A DNA stretch of 64,000 nt from Pseudorhizobium tarimense (GTDB taxonomy: Bacteria; Pseudomonadota; Alphaproteobacteria; Rhizobiales; Rhizobiaceae): NCBI RefSeq assembly GCF_022968135.1, contig NZ_JALJRA010000008.1, forward strand, positions 62,001 through 126,000, written 5' to 3'. Positions 1 through 9,457 of this stretch are shown here, piece by piece. The position numbers were made by a program, and so were the translations under genes. How positions within the stretch are numbered: the stretch's first letter is position 1; each line of letters begins with the position of its first letter. Below the pieces are notes generated by a model that did not search any database, was not told the origin of the DNA, and saw only the letters and a program-made list of their open reading frames with translations.

Positions 1-34
1 CCGGCCAAATCTTGAGCCGGCGCTTTTTCTTTTG
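1..34 (+). terminator. Possible rho-independent terminator at the window edge
   Basis: A CCGGC/GCCGG hairpin with a ten-base loop is followed by a T-rich tract (CGCTTTTTCTTTT). It would end a plus-strand gene lying to the left of the window. The stem is only five pairs as visible and may be cut by the edge, so the call is tentative. Confidence 0.4.
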
Positions 35-95
35 TCTTGCATCTGGAGACGCCGGAGCTAGTTCTGCGCAGCAGACAAATGAGACGGAGTGAGAG

Positions 96-347
96 ATGGC
101 AGCGCGCGACCGCTATTCGAGAAAGCTGGAATGTTCGCAGTGCGGCAATTCGGGCTTTGCAGAGGTTTCCGAAAGCGAAGAACGCCGCGGCGGCAATCGC
201 GACTTCAAGATCGACGAGATGCCGACGGGCTTCTCTGCAGAGTTCCCCTCGTCCGATCCCCGCAAGTATATGGTCCGCTGCCAATGCGGGCACAAGTTTC
301 GTTTCGAGCAAAAAACCGCCTATCCGCCGGGTGGCGAGCCACGCTGA
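96..347 (+). CDS. Small zinc-ribbon-like protein, function unknown
   Basis: An 83-residue soluble protein with a Cys pair C13-x2-C16 near the N-terminus and a second pair C62-x-C64 near the C-terminus, the spacing of a small metal-binding ribbon. A purine-rich GGAGTGAGAG sits just upstream of the ATG. No signal peptide or membrane segment is present. It is a single gene convergent with the GGDEF-EAL gene that ends at 371. The ribbon fold is inferred from the cysteines alone; no function can be assigned. Confidence 0.7.
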   Translation: MAARDRYSRKLECSQCGNSGFAEVSESEERRGGNRDFKIDEMPTGFSAEFPSSDPRKYMVRCQCGHKFRFEQKTAYPPGGEPR

Positions 348-370
348 ACTGGCGCAGCCAGAGAGCCACT

Positions 371-2425
371 TCAGGCGGCTTTGGTCCCGCCCGAGGCGCC
401 GCTCTTTGGCTCGCGATTGACGATCGCGTCGATACCTTCCCTGGGTCCCGGCTTGCCGAACAAGAAGCCCTGGACCTGCACGCATCCTTCTTTACGCAGG
501 AATTCTATATGAGCGTCGGTCTCTACGCCTTCAGCGAGAACCGGGATGTCGAGGCTTGAGGCAAGGATCAGCGTCGACCGCACAATGGCTGCCGACTGGG
601 AGTTGGTGGCGACTCCATCAACGAACTGCCGGTCGATCTTGATCTTGTCGAAGGGAAAGGTCAGCAGCATCGATAGCGAGGAATAGCCGGTTCCGTAATC
701 GTCCATTGCGATCCGAACGCCGAGGCTCTTGAGGTGGCGGATGGTCTGAAGCGCCCGCTGATGGTCGGCAACGATACCGCTTTCGGTGATCTCCAGCTCG
801 AGCCTTGCGGGTGCAAGGCCCGTTTCCTGAAGTGCCTCCTGCACCATCGCGGGAAAATTGCGGTCGGAGAGCTGCTGCGTTGCCACGTTGACAGCGATCG
901 GCAGAGGGTTCAGCCAGCTCGCCGCTTCCCGACAGGCCTCACGTAGGACCCAGACGCCGAGCTCGATGATGAAGCCGCTGCTTTCGGCAATCGGGATGAA
1001 GTCGGACGGTGGCACCACGCCGCGATTCGGATGGTTCCAGCGAAGCAGCGCCTCGAAGCCGACCACCTCACCGGTGAAGGTGTCGTTCTGCCGCTGATAG
1101 TACAGCTCGAACTGGCCTTCGCGCAGCCCGGCCCGCATGTCCATTGCGAGAACGTTTCTTTCGCGCGCTGCGAGGTCCATGGAAGCGTCATAGAAGCAGA
1201 CGGCATTGTTGCCGCTCGCCTTGGCGCGGTACATCGCGACATCCGCCTGGGCCAGCAGATCATCTGGGGAAGCGCCGTCTGCAAGCACTGCGATCCCGAC
1301 GCTTGTCCCGACGGTCAGCGTGCTGCCCTGCCACTCGATCGGCTTGCAGATCTCGTTGATGATCCGTTGCGCGTAGCGGTAAGCGTCGGCCTTGACGTAG
1401 TAACGCCGCGTCATTGCGACAAATTCGTCGCCGCCCACGCGGGCGATGAATTCGTCGTCACCGGTGACTGTGCTCAACCGTCCGCCGATAGCCCTCAAAA
1501 CAGCATCCCCGGCGGCATGACCATGGACGTCGTTGACCTCCTTGAAGCGATCAAGGTCGAACGACAGCACCGCAATCTGCGCATTGCCGCCAATGCGGCC
1601 GGCGGCCAGCGCCAGCTCTTCCGTGAACGAGGTTCTGTTCGGTAATCCGGTCAAAGGGTCGTGCAGAGAAAGATGGCGGTAACGCTCGAACGCATCCTGC
1701 GTTGTGCTGGAATCGATTAGGTAGGTCGCCGCAGCCATAGCGAGGAGCGCCAGCATGAGGAAGAACACGCCGAGTGCCAACATCACGGGGGGCAGAACGG
1801 TGGCCGGTATGGGAAGATTGCCATCGAGCACAACGTCGACGGCCGCCATGCCGAGAAAATGGGCCGACGCGATGGCGAGGACCAGGGCAGCCACAGATCC
1901 ATATTGGCAAACCCGTCCGATCGGTCGGCCGATACGGTTGGTGGCAAGCCCCCCGAAGACGCCTGCCGCAACGAGGGAGGCTGCCACATAGCGCCACTCC
2001 CAGACAATGACACCCTGCACCTCGTAGGCAGCCATGCCGAGGTAATGCATGGCAGCGATGCCGAGCCCAACAATCACGCCGCCTGCCTCCAGCAATACGG
2101 ATCGCCCTCCATAGGCGGTAACGCATAAACCGGCCATTGCCGACACAACCGCGATCGCGAATGATAGTAGCGTCAACAACGGGTCGTAGCCGGCGGTGCC
2201 TACGACAGAATAGCCGAGCATCGCCAGGAAATGGGTTGCCCAGGTTGTCGAGCCACCGATGAAAGCCGCAAGGAAGAGCCGTAACCCACGTTCCAGGCCC
2301 TTGGCGCGTCTGACCCTGGAGAAGAGACGCATCGTCAAGGCAGACCCGAGCGCACAAACCAGGACCGCACCGGCAACATAGCGAAGGTCGTGGTCGAGAG
2401 CGAGGCAGGAGAGGATACGTTCCAT
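371..2425 (-). CDS. MHYT-GGDEF-EAL membrane protein (cyclic di-GMP turnover)
   Basis: A 684-residue bifunctional cyclic di-GMP protein. The first ~245 residues form about seven membrane helices with repeated H-F/Y-L-x-M motifs (HFLAMLG, MHYLGMA, HFLGMA), typical of the MHYT sensor, which is thought to bind copper and sense gases or redox state. A GGDEF domain follows (~residues 255-410) with an intact GGDEF active site but no RxxD inhibition site ahead of it. The C-terminal EAL domain (~430-675) keeps FEALLRW, ITES, DDYGTGYSSL and KIDRQF, so both diguanylate cyclase and phosphodiesterase activity are possible. It is transcribed divergently from rplY. Confidence 0.93.
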   Translation of the reverse strand: MERILSCLALDHDLRYVAGAVLVCALGSALTMRLFSRVRRAKGLERGLRLFLAAFIGGSTTWATHFLAMLGYSVVGTAGYDPLLTLLSFAIAVVSAMAGLCVTAYGGRSVLLEAGGVIVGLGIAAMHYLGMAAYEVQGVIVWEWRYVAASLVAAGVFGGLATNRIGRPIGRVCQYGSVAALVLAIASAHFLGMAAVDVVLDGNLPIPATVLPPVMLALGVFFLMLALLAMAAATYLIDSSTTQDAFERYRHLSLHDPLTGLPNRTSFTEELALAAGRIGGNAQIAVLSFDLDRFKEVNDVHGHAAGDAVLRAIGGRLSTVTGDDEFIARVGGDEFVAMTRRYYVKADAYRYAQRIINEICKPIEWQGSTLTVGTSVGIAVLADGASPDDLLAQADVAMYRAKASGNNAVCFYDASMDLAARERNVLAMDMRAGLREGQFELYYQRQNDTFTGEVVGFEALLRWNHPNRGVVPPSDFIPIAESSGFIIELGVWVLREACREAASWLNPLPIAVNVATQQLSDRNFPAMVQEALQETGLAPARLELEITESGIVADHQRALQTIRHLKSLGVRIAMDDYGTGYSSLSMLLTFPFDKIKIDRQFVDGVATNSQSAAIVRSTLILASSLDIPVLAEGVETDAHIEFLRKEGCVQVQGFLFGKPGPREGIDAIVNREPKSGASGGTKAA

Positions 2426-2532
2426 GAGAGCGTCCGTGCACTAGAAGACATGCATGTGCTAACACCCAACCTCTGTGCGAATGGTTCGCCAAGATGGTAA
2501 ACAAGCTTCTCCGACCGTTTCGCCCCGTGCTG

Positions 2533-2561
2533 CTTGATATTGGGAGCCGCTTGTACTATAG
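2533..2561 (+). promoter_or_regulatory. Candidate sigma-70 promoter of rplY
   Basis: CTTGAT, 17 bases, then CTATAG closely matches the rhizobial housekeeping promoter pattern CTTGAC-N17-CTATAT. A start near 2568 would leave a leader of about 119 bases before the L25 start codon, long enough for structured leader control. Read by eye only. Confidence 0.55.
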
Positions 2562-2686
2562 GCCGCCAGTCCGCGTAGACACCCTTGGAGGCAACGCGGA
2601 TGGAGCGCGTCGCGAGATGCCCTCCCGACCCGAAGATAGCGCTCATCGCTCTGCGGGTCCTCCAAATAACCTCGAAAGGATATGCC

Positions 2687-3301
2687 ATGAGCCAAGCATC
2701 TTACGAGCTCAAGGCCGAGGCGCGCGAACGGGTTGGTAAGGGGTCCGCCCGTGAACTTCGCCGCAACGGTTTGATTCCCGCTGTCATCTATGGTGACAAG
2801 CAGGCCCCAATTGCCATCGCTCTGTCGACTAATGAAGTGACCAAGCGTATCCACGCCGGCGGCTTCATGACGACGATCGCCACGATCGACGTCGACGGAA
2901 ACAAGATTCAGGTCCTGCCGAAGGACTACCAGCTGGATCCGGTTCGCGACTTCACCATGCACGTCGACTTCCTGCGCGTTTCCGAAAACACCGCGGTCAC
3001 CGTTGACGTTCCGGTGCACTTCATCAACGAAGAAAAGTCCGGCGTGAAGATCGGCGGCGTTCTGAACATCGTCCGCCACACGGTCGAGTTCAACTGCCCG
3101 GCAAACGCCATCCCGGACTCCATCACCGTGGACCTCGCCGGCTTCAAGATCGGCGACAGCATCCACATCTCCAGCGTCACCCTGCCTAAGGGCGTGAAGC
3201 CGGTGATTGCTGACCGCGACTTCACCATCGCAACCATCGTTGCACCGGCCGCTGGCGTTGAAGAAGAAGAACAGCAGGAAGAAACGCCCGCTTCCGAATA
3301 A
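2687..3301 (+). CDS. rplY: 50S ribosomal protein L25/general stress protein Ctc
   Basis: 204 residues. The N-terminal L25 domain (~1-95) binds 5S rRNA and opens with the typical [18 protein letters not shown]. The C-terminal TL5/CTC beta domain (~96-190) ends in an acidic Glu-rich tail. The ATG at 2687 is chosen because it has a CGAAAGGA ribosome site and begins the conserved domain; an in-frame ATG at 2585 would add 34 unrelated residues. In related genomes this gene is usually followed by pth and ychF; here about 3.4 kb is interposed. Confidence 0.96.
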   Translation: MSQASYELKAEARERVGKGSARELRRNGLIPAVIYGDKQAPIAIALSTNEVTKRIHAGGFMTTIATIDVDGNKIQVLPKDYQLDPVRDFTMHVDFLRVSENTAVTVDVPVHFINEEKSGVKIGGVLNIVRHTVEFNCPANAIPDSITVDLAGFKIGDSIHISSVTLPKGVKPVIADRDFTIATIVAPAAGVEEEEQQEETPASE

Positions 3302-3315
3302 GAACTTTAGATAGT

Positions 3316-3350
3316 TCAAAAAAAACCCGCCTCCCGAAGGCGGGTTTTTT
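3316..3350 (+). terminator. Rho-independent terminator after rplY
   Basis: A stem AAACCCGCC/GGCGGGTTT with a short CTCCCGAA-type loop, preceded by A and followed by TTTTTT, begins about 15 bases after the L25 stop codon. A textbook terminator. Confidence 0.9.
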
Positions 3351-3472
3351 GTTTGCAGTTTGTTTTCTTTGTTTCAACTCCACCTCGGACGAGCCTGCCT
3401 TTCAGCTTGCCTTGGCGCCTTTGCTGGCCGATGTACGACACCGGCATTCATGATGTCAGTGAAGATTAAACA

Positions 3473-3496
3473 GTTGCGGCTATTCTTAGCCGCAAC
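3473..3496 (+). repeat. Perfect 10-bp inverted repeat ahead of GGDEF-EAL gene
   Basis: GTTGCGGCTA, TTCT, TAGCCGCAAC: ten perfect pairs with a four-base loop, ending 53 bases before the start codon at 3550. No T-run follows, so it is not an obvious terminator. It could be an operator for a dimeric regulator or a stable hairpin in the mRNA leader. Confidence 0.6.
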
Positions 3497-3549
3497 GATG
3501 CGGGTGTGCTGACACCTCACGTCAATCAGGCCGGTGGAGCAGCAGGCGC

Positions 3550-5925
3550 ATGAAGCGTTCGGTGGAAACTCGGTTCATCACCATTGTATCGGCAACGCTC
3601 CTTTGCGTGGTCGTGCCTCTGTTTACGCTTTTCCTGGCGCTTTCGTCACAACAGGCAAACAGCGCCCTGCGATCCCAGATCGAGCTCCTACTCTCAACAA
3701 ATGCGAAGGCCCTCGGGAAGCCCGTATGGGACCTGGACAAGGATACGGTCAGGCAGACGGTTCTCGGAATGGTCTCAGATCCGGCCGTTCGCTCGATCCG
3801 GGTTGACGACCGATTGGGCAAGCTGAAGGTTATCAAAACCGCCGCCACGTCAGCTCGTCCTGTTGATCTGGAAAGGATCTCGCTTCCAATCATTTACAAA
3901 TCACTACAGGGTGAAGTAACCGTTGGCGATATTACTGCCTATGTCGAATCGCCGGGCTGGTTCGCCGCGCTTCATGAAACGGAGATGGCCTTCATCTTCA
4001 TATTCGCCCTTGCGGTACTGACGGTATTCCTGGCGGCTCTTGTGGGTAACCGGCTGATGGTCATAACGCCGCTGATGCGCTTGACGGCCGCCATCGAAGC
4101 AACGCGCAAGCTCGGCTCCCGCCACCACGTCGACTGGCAGTCGACGGACGAGATGGGCCAGCTGGCAGAATCCTTCAACGAGATGCAGACGCAACTCGAA
4201 CGGGACGAGCAGGAACTCAAGAAGGCCCACCAGCAGGCGACGGAGCTCTATAACCGCACTCCGGCAATGCTCTTTTCGCTCGACCAGAACGACTTGATCG
4301 CCGCCGTCAGCGACTATTGGCTGCTGGCCACGGGCTACAGGCGCGATGAAGTCGTCGCCCGGCCCTTCGTTGATTTCGTCGCGCCAGCGGACCGTGCAAT
4401 CTTCGCCAACCGCCGAAGCAGGCGGCGACCCGGCGGGCAGTCCGTGGAGGCAACCGTCCGCTTTGTCTGCCGCAGTGGCGACGTCATTGACGTCCTGATT
4501 ATCGAGCGGGAGCTCGACCAGCGACTGGGCGGCACCGGATCACTCAACGTCATGACGGACATCACCGAGCTCAAGCGTTCGGAACAGCGTGTCCGTCAGC
4601 AGGCGATCACCGATCACCTGACCGGGCTGATCAACCGGCAGGGTTTTGAGGCGATCCTTGATCAGAAGCTGCGCGATGCCGATGAAACCAAGGATCGCCT
4701 CGCCTGCCTTTTTGTGGATCTCGACCGCTTCAAGTCTGTCAACGACAACTTGGGCCACGCCGCAGGCGACGAGTTGCTGCGCCAGTTCGTGAGCCGGGTT
4801 CTACCCTTGTTGCGCGAGGGGGATACCGCATCGCGCCTGGGCGGTGACGAATTCGCCTTCCTGCTGACGAGCGGCGACGTGCAGGAATCGGCAAACGAAC
4901 TCTGCAAGAAGATCGTCGCCCTGTTCGAAAACCCGTTCCTGGTGGTAGGACACCCGGTCCGCCTTAGCGCCAGCGTTGGTGTCGCCATTTATCCCGACCA
5001 CGCCTCGGGAGCTGCAGATCTCCTGCACAAGTCCGACCTCGCGATGTATGCGCGCAAGCGCGACGGCAAGAACGGCGCGCAGATCTTCGATCCCGCGATC
5101 CTTGAGAAAACGCGCAAGCGCGCAGAGATAGAGAAAGACATCGACGATGCCGTTACCGGCGGCTGGTTCGAGGCCCATTTCCAGCCGATCGTGGACCTGA
5201 AGGCAGGCCCCATCATCGGCTTTGAAGCGCTGATGCGCATGCGCCATCCGGTCAAGGGCATGCTCTTGCCTGCCGCCATCATCGAGGTGGCTGAAGAAAA
5301 CGGGACCGTCGGCGCGATCGGCAACCTGATCCTCGAGAGCGCTGTTGCGAACCTTGCCCGCGTCTCGCAAGAGATCGGCCTTATGGACGCCTATGTCGCG
5401 GTCAACCTCTCGCCCCTGCAGTTTGAATGCTCTCTGCCGACGCGGCTTGCCAGCCTGCTCGGCCAGTACGGCATCAGACCAAACCGTCTGGTGTTGGAGA
5501 TCACCGAAGCCGTCCTGATGCACGACAACCCGGAAGTTCGCAGAATCCTCAACGAGATCCACTCCTTCGGCTGCCGCATCGCTCTGGATGACTTCGGAAC
5601 CGGCTATTCTTCATTGAGCTATCTGAGCCGCTTCCCAGTCGACATCGTGAAGATCGACCAGTCCTTCATCCGCTCTACCGAAGGCGGCGACGAGGTCGGC
5701 GGCAAGAACAGACTGCTGATCGAAGGCATCACCGCAATCTCCCAGAAGATGAACTGCAAGGTCATTGCCGAAGGCGTCGAGACGGCTGCTCAGAAGGATG
5801 CACTTCATCACATGGGTGTGGACTGCGGACAGGGTTATCTCTTCTCCAAGCCGCTGCCCATAGAAGACCTGCACCTGCTGCTCGGCACGTCAGCCGCCCG
5901 CCAGTCCTTCGCCGGCACCGCTTGA
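3550..5925 (+). CDS. Membrane-anchored HAMP-PAS-GGDEF-EAL protein
   Basis: 791 residues. An N-terminal membrane helix (~10-30), a periplasmic sensor of ~110 residues and a second helix (~148-168) lead into a HAMP linker, a PAS domain (~235-345), GGDEF (~355-510) and EAL (~525-780). The cyclase site is intact (RLGGDEF), with a REGD inhibition motif five residues ahead, so product inhibition is expected. EAL motifs FEALMRM, ITEAVL, DDFGTGYSSLSYL and KIDQSF are intact. A solute-binding-protein gene (now frameshifted) follows 49 bases downstream, which may once have supplied its periplasmic ligand input; that link is inference. Confidence 0.94.
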   Translation: MKRSVETRFITIVSATLLCVVVPLFTLFLALSSQQANSALRSQIELLLSTNAKALGKPVWDLDKDTVRQTVLGMVSDPAVRSIRVDDRLGKLKVIKTAATSARPVDLERISLPIIYKSLQGEVTVGDITAYVESPGWFAALHETEMAFIFIFALAVLTVFLAALVGNRLMVITPLMRLTAAIEATRKLGSRHHVDWQSTDEMGQLAESFNEMQTQLERDEQELKKAHQQATELYNRTPAMLFSLDQNDLIAAVSDYWLLATGYRRDEVVARPFVDFVAPADRAIFANRRSRRRPGGQSVEATVRFVCRSGDVIDVLIIERELDQRLGGTGSLNVMTDITELKRSEQRVRQQAITDHLTGLINRQGFEAILDQKLRDADETKDRLACLFVDLDRFKSVNDNLGHAAGDELLRQFVSRVLPLLREGDTASRLGGDEFAFLLTSGDVQESANELCKKIVALFENPFLVVGHPVRLSASVGVAIYPDHASGAADLLHKSDLAMYARKRDGKNGAQIFDPAILEKTRKRAEIEKDIDDAVTGGWFEAHFQPIVDLKAGPIIGFEALMRMRHPVKGMLLPAAIIEVAEENGTVGAIGNLILESAVANLARVSQEIGLMDAYVAVNLSPLQFECSLPTRLASLLGQYGIRPNRLVLEITEAVLMHDNPEVRRILNEIHSFGCRIALDDFGTGYSSLSYLSRFPVDIVKIDQSFIRSTEGGDEVGGKNRLLIEGITAISQKMNCKVIAEGVETAAQKDALHHMGVDCGQGYLFSKPLPIEDLHLLLGTSAARQSFAGTA

Positions 5926-5974
5926 TCGTGACAGTTTCGTCGGCGATACTGTCAGTGGACGGGGACGCACAAAC

Positions 5975-6702
5975 ATGACGAGATTGGCCAGCCTGCTTTT
6001 CGCATGCCTGACTGCGGCCACTTGCGCGCACGCCGACGAGCCGCTCATCTTCACGACCGAAGCCTATCCGCCCTTCAGCTTCCGCGAGCAAGACGGCACC
6101 AATCGCGGCGGCGGAATCGATCAGCTCAAGGCGATGATTGAGGAGATCGGGCGACCGTACGATATCCAGATCATGCCCTGGGCCCGGGCTATCGCACTCG
6201 CCGAGACGCAACCGATGCACTGCGTCTTCGCCGCAGCCCGCACGCCGGAGCGCGAAGGGCGCTTCAAGTGGGTCATCCCGCTCTTCGTCAACCGCAGCAT
6301 TCTGGTGGCGCGAGAGGATTCACCATGACCGACATCAGCTTGGAAGATGCCGAAAGCTACCTCGTCGGCACGCACCGCGCCGACTACACGGAGGCCCTGC
6401 TGGAGCGCCTCGGCTTTCCCCTCATCGATGTCAGCGCCGATTTCGAGACGAATGTCCGCAAGCTGATTGAAAAGCGCATCGTGCTGATGCCGATGTCGGA
6501 AGGTATCTTCGCGGACATGCTCGCCAAGCGCGCGCAGATCAGGGAAGTTGCCACGCTCGACCTTCAGCCTCTCGGTTTCGCCTGCAACCCGACCTTGTCC
6601 GATGCACTGATCGCGAAGATGCAGGCAGTCCTTGACCGGCTGGTTGCCAGCGGCGAACAGGATCGCATCCTCTCCTCCTACGGAATCGTCCAGCCGAAGT
6701 GA
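5975..6702 (+). pseudogene. Frameshifted family-3 solute-binding protein
   Basis: The first part (5975-6328) has a Sec signal peptide (to ~ADE) and the start of an SBP_bac_3 domain (LIFTTEAYPPFSF, later PWARAIALAE). It stops at a TGA at 6326. The rest of the domain continues in another frame from the next bases to 6702 (LEDAESYLVGTHRADYTEALL through ILSSYGIVQPK). One missing C in the run at 6323-6324 restores a single protein of about 242 residues. Such proteins bind amino acids or act as sensory partners; no permease or ATPase gene is adjacent. It is either a real null allele or a base-call error. Confidence 0.8.
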
Positions 6703-6782
6703 CACGCCCTGAAACGGATTGACTTCCGCAGCCGTTCGGGGTGGAGAGACCTTCGGATCATCGCAAACGGGTACAGAACGAC

Positions 6783-7502
6783 ATGCTGATCATCGCGGGC
6801 CTCGGCAATCCGGGCGGAAAATATGCCGGCAACCGTCACAACATCGGCTTCATGGCAATTGACGCCTTGCAGCGACGGGCAAGCTTCGGATCGTGGTCGA
6901 AGAAATTCAAGGCGGAGATTTCCGAGGGAGAGATCGCCGGCGAAAAGGTCCTGCTGATGAAGCCGCAGACCTTCATGAACCTGTCGGGAGAGGCAGTCGG
7001 CGAAGCCATGCGCTTCTACAAGCTCGGGCCGGAGAACATCATCGCCATCTACGACGAACTGGACCTGGCGCCGGGAAAGGCGCGTCTGAAGACCGGCGGC
7101 GGTCATGGTGGCCACAACGGCGTGAAGTCGCTCGATGCCCATTGCGGCAAGGACTACCGGCGCCTGCGTCTGGGGATCGGCCACCCGGGTTCGAAGGAGC
7201 TGGTTCATAACCACGTGCTTGGCGACTTCGCCAAGGCGGATCAGGCATGGCTTGAGCCGCTTCTGGATGCGCTTGCCGACAATGCCGAAATGCTGGTTCG
7301 CGGCGAGGACTCGCAGTTTCTCAACAAGCTGGCGCTCGCAACGGGCGACAAGGCCGACGAGCCTAAAGCGAAGCCAATGAAGAAGCCGGCCGAGCAGTCC
7401 CACATCCGTCAGGCACGCGGCGGCGCTGCCAAGCCTGCCTTGCCCACGACAGGGCCGATGGCGGAGATGCTGAGGAAGATGTTCGGCGGCAAGGGCGATT
7501 GA
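6783..7502 (+). CDS. pth: Peptidyl-tRNA hydrolase
   Basis: 239 residues. It frees tRNA from peptidyl-tRNAs that drop off the ribosome. The N-terminus [18 protein letters not shown] contains the conserved Asn and catalytic His; [10 protein letters not shown] and [10 protein letters not shown] are the other signature blocks. The start at 6783 matches the family; the open frame reaches back to 6741 without homology. The last ~50 residues are a Lys/Pro/Ala-rich extension of the alphaproteobacterial type. It lies between a decayed gene and clpS (opposite strand), with ychF beyond. Confidence 0.96.
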   Translation: MLIIAGLGNPGGKYAGNRHNIGFMAIDALQRRASFGSWSKKFKAEISEGEIAGEKVLLMKPQTFMNLSGEAVGEAMRFYKLGPENIIAIYDELDLAPGKARLKTGGGHGGHNGVKSLDAHCGKDYRRLRLGIGHPGSKELVHNHVLGDFAKADQAWLEPLLDALADNAEMLVRGEDSQFLNKLALATGDKADEPKAKPMKKPAEQSHIRQARGGAAKPALPTTGPMAEMLRKMFGGKGD

Positions 7503-7549
7503 GCACCGTGTGGAGTGTCTGCTGCTACCTCCCTCGCCGGCCGCACTGA

Positions 7550-7864
7550 TCACTCCTCAGGTTCTGCCGTGAACATCAGGGGAAAGCCCGCCTGCTTGGC
7601 GAGATCTACGGCTTCCTTGGACTTGGTCTCGGCAATATCCTTGGCGCAGACCACCACGACAGCAGTGCCCATCCGGTGCGCCGTCAGCATCACACGATAG
7701 CCCGCCTCCTCACTCATCCTGAAGACCGACTTCAGCACCATCACCACGAATTCGCGAGGTGTATAGTCGTCGTTGACCAGGATGACCTTGTAGAGCTTGG
7801 GCCGCTCCAGCTTCGGCTTGGACTTTGTCGTGGGAAGAAGGACAGTGTCGTCGTTGGTCGGCAT
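7550..7864 (-). CDS. clpS: ClpS-type N-end-rule adaptor of ClpAP
   Basis: 104 residues. The ClpS core begins at ~24: LYKVILVNDDYTPREFVVMVL with the Asn-Asp pair that binds the alpha-amino group of N-degrons, then AHRMGTAVVVVCAKDIAETK. It hands substrates with destabilising N-terminal residues to ClpA. The N-terminal tail is short. No clpA gene is next to it, so it may be the second rhizobial ClpS paralogue (ClpS2) rather than the clpA-linked one; that is inference from context. Confidence 0.9.
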   Translation of the reverse strand: MPTNDDTVLLPTTKSKPKLERPKLYKVILVNDDYTPREFVVMVLKSVFRMSEEAGYRVMLTAHRMGTAVVVVCAKDIAETKSKEAVDLAKQAGFPLMFTAEPEE

Positions 7865-8027
7865 GCAAGCCTCGCGATGACGGTGATCAGGAGAGGATCA
7901 TTATCGCATCCGCCTTGACGACGATCAAGCGGACGCTCGATGTGACCTGTCCTACCCGGGCTTGACCCCTCACCCGGTTTATCCCATAGCCAACGCAACG
8001 ATCGTTCAAGCACGGATATTTCTACCG

Positions 8028-9131
8028 ATGGGTTTCAAATGCGGCATCGTGGGCCTGCCGAATGTCGGCAAGTCGACGCTCTTCAATGCTCTGACAAAGA
8101 CGGCTGCGGCACAGGCCGCCAACTATCCCTTCTGCACCATCGAGCCGAACACGGGTGAGGTCGCGGTTCCCGATCCGCGCATGAAGAAGCTTGCCGACAT
8201 TGCCAAGTCGAAGGAGATCATCCCGACCCGAATTTCCTTCGTCGACATCGCCGGCCTCGTCCGCGGCGCCTCCAAGGGCGAAGGCCTCGGCAATCAGTTC
8301 CTCGCCAACATCCGCGAGGTGGATGCCGTCGTCCACGTGCTGCGCTGCTTCGAGGACTCCGACATTACCCATGTCGAAGGCCGCATAGATCCGGTCGCCG
8401 ACGCCGAGACCATCGAGACGGAGCTGATGCTCGCCGATCTCGATAGCCTGGAGCGCCGCACGGAGCAGACGCGCAAGCGTGCGACCGGCAAGGACAAGGA
8501 ATCCATGGCGCAGCTGCCGATCATGGAGCGCTCGCTCGAACTCCTGCGCGACGGCAAGCCGGTACGCACCATGCTGAAGGACCTCGATGCGGACGAGACC
8601 CGCATCCTGCAGGGCCTCAACCTCCTGACCTCGCACCCGGTCCTCTACGTCTGCAACGTCGCCGAGGGCGATGCCGCCACGGGCAACGAGTTCACTGCCA
8701 AGGTCGAGACGATGGCCAAGGTTCAGGGAGCCGAGATCGTCGTGATTTCAGCCGCAATCGAGTCCGAGGTCGCTCAGCTCCCCGATGAGGAAGCCGCGGA
8801 ATTTCTCTCCTCGCTTGGCTTGGAAGAAGCCGGTCTCGACCGCTTGATCCGCGCCGGATACAAGCTCCTGGACCTCATCACCTACTTCACCGTCGGGCCG
8901 AAGGAGACGCGTGCCTGGACCATCGAGCGCGGCACCAAGGCACCACAGGCGGCCGGCGTCATCCACTCGGATTTTGAGCGTGGCTTCATCCGCGCCAACA
9001 CCATCGCCTATGACGACTTTATTGCCTTTGGTGGAGAAAATGGCGCCAAGGATGCCGGCAAGGCGCGCGACGAAGGCAAGGAATACGTCGTGCAGGACGG
9101 CGACGTGATCCACTTCCGCTTCAACACCTGA
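8028..9131 (+). CDS. ychF: YchF/OLA1-type ATP-binding translation-associated protein
   Basis: 367 residues. The Obg-related P-loop [15 protein letters not shown] begins at residue ~8. [20 protein letters not shown] is the switch/G3 region, and a C-terminal TGS domain (~280-365) ends [13 protein letters not shown]. Family members prefer ATP to GTP and associate with ribosomes. The ATG at 8028 starts the conserved [16 protein letters not shown]; longer in-frame starts add non-conserved residues. It forms the usual rplY-pth-ychF neighbourhood of rhizobia. Confidence 0.96.
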   Translation: MGFKCGIVGLPNVGKSTLFNALTKTAAAQAANYPFCTIEPNTGEVAVPDPRMKKLADIAKSKEIIPTRISFVDIAGLVRGASKGEGLGNQFLANIREVDAVVHVLRCFEDSDITHVEGRIDPVADAETIETELMLADLDSLERRTEQTRKRATGKDKESMAQLPIMERSLELLRDGKPVRTMLKDLDADETRILQGLNLLTSHPVLYVCNVAEGDAATGNEFTAKVETMAKVQGAEIVVISAAIESEVAQLPDEEAAEFLSSLGLEEAGLDRLIRAGYKLLDLITYFTVGPKETRAWTIERGTKAPQAAGVIHSDFERGFIRANTIAYDDFIAFGGENGAKDAGKARDEGKEYVVQDGDVIHFRFNT

Positions 9132-9152
9132 TCCCTCAAACGAGCGATCAAA

Positions 9153-9181
9153 GGGCGCCGCAGGGGTTTGCGGCGCCTTTT
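9153..9181 (+). terminator. Rho-independent terminator after ychF
   Basis: GGCGCCGC, a short loop, GCGGCGCC and TTTT directly downstream of the ychF stop codon. Confidence 0.85.
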
Positions 9182-9190
9182 CCGTGTGAG

Positions 9191-9397
9191 CTACGCTCGC
9201 TTTGTTGTGCAGGTCGAGATGCCGGCCAGCGAGTAGATTGGGCACATGCCCACGGCGCCGGTCGCCAGCGGGATGATGCCGATCAGCGCATATTAGCGCC
9301 AGGCGGAATCGGGGTAGAGGAAGAATAGCGACAGGATCGCGATCCCGACGATGACGCGCAGGATGCGATCGATCGTTCCGACGTTCTTCACCAACAT
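9191..9397 (-). pseudogene. DUF2892 (YgaP-like) inner-membrane protein with in-frame stop
   Basis: Reading the minus strand from the ATG at 9397 (good GGAGGGT ribosome site) gives a 68-codon protein of the DUF2892 type. It begins MLVKNVGTIDRILRVIVG with a first membrane helix; the second half reads YALIGIIPLATGAVGMCPIYSLAG with the conserved G-x-C-P-x-Y motif. Codon 35 (9293-9295) is TAA where an aromatic residue, usually Trp, is expected, cutting the two-helix hairpin in half. It lies 60 bp downstream of the broken Crp/Fnr gene in the same direction, so the two probably formed one operon and decayed together. Confidence 0.8.
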
Positions 9398-9457
9398 GAG
9401 ACCCTCCTTTCGGGCTTGTCTACGCGGGCACGGTAGCGCTGCCATCACAGTCGGTGA

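Noticed and set aside
1551..2504. A 317-codon minus-strand frame in the MHYT region
   Set aside because: Out-of-frame overlap with the MHYT-GGDEF-EAL gene, which has full motifs.
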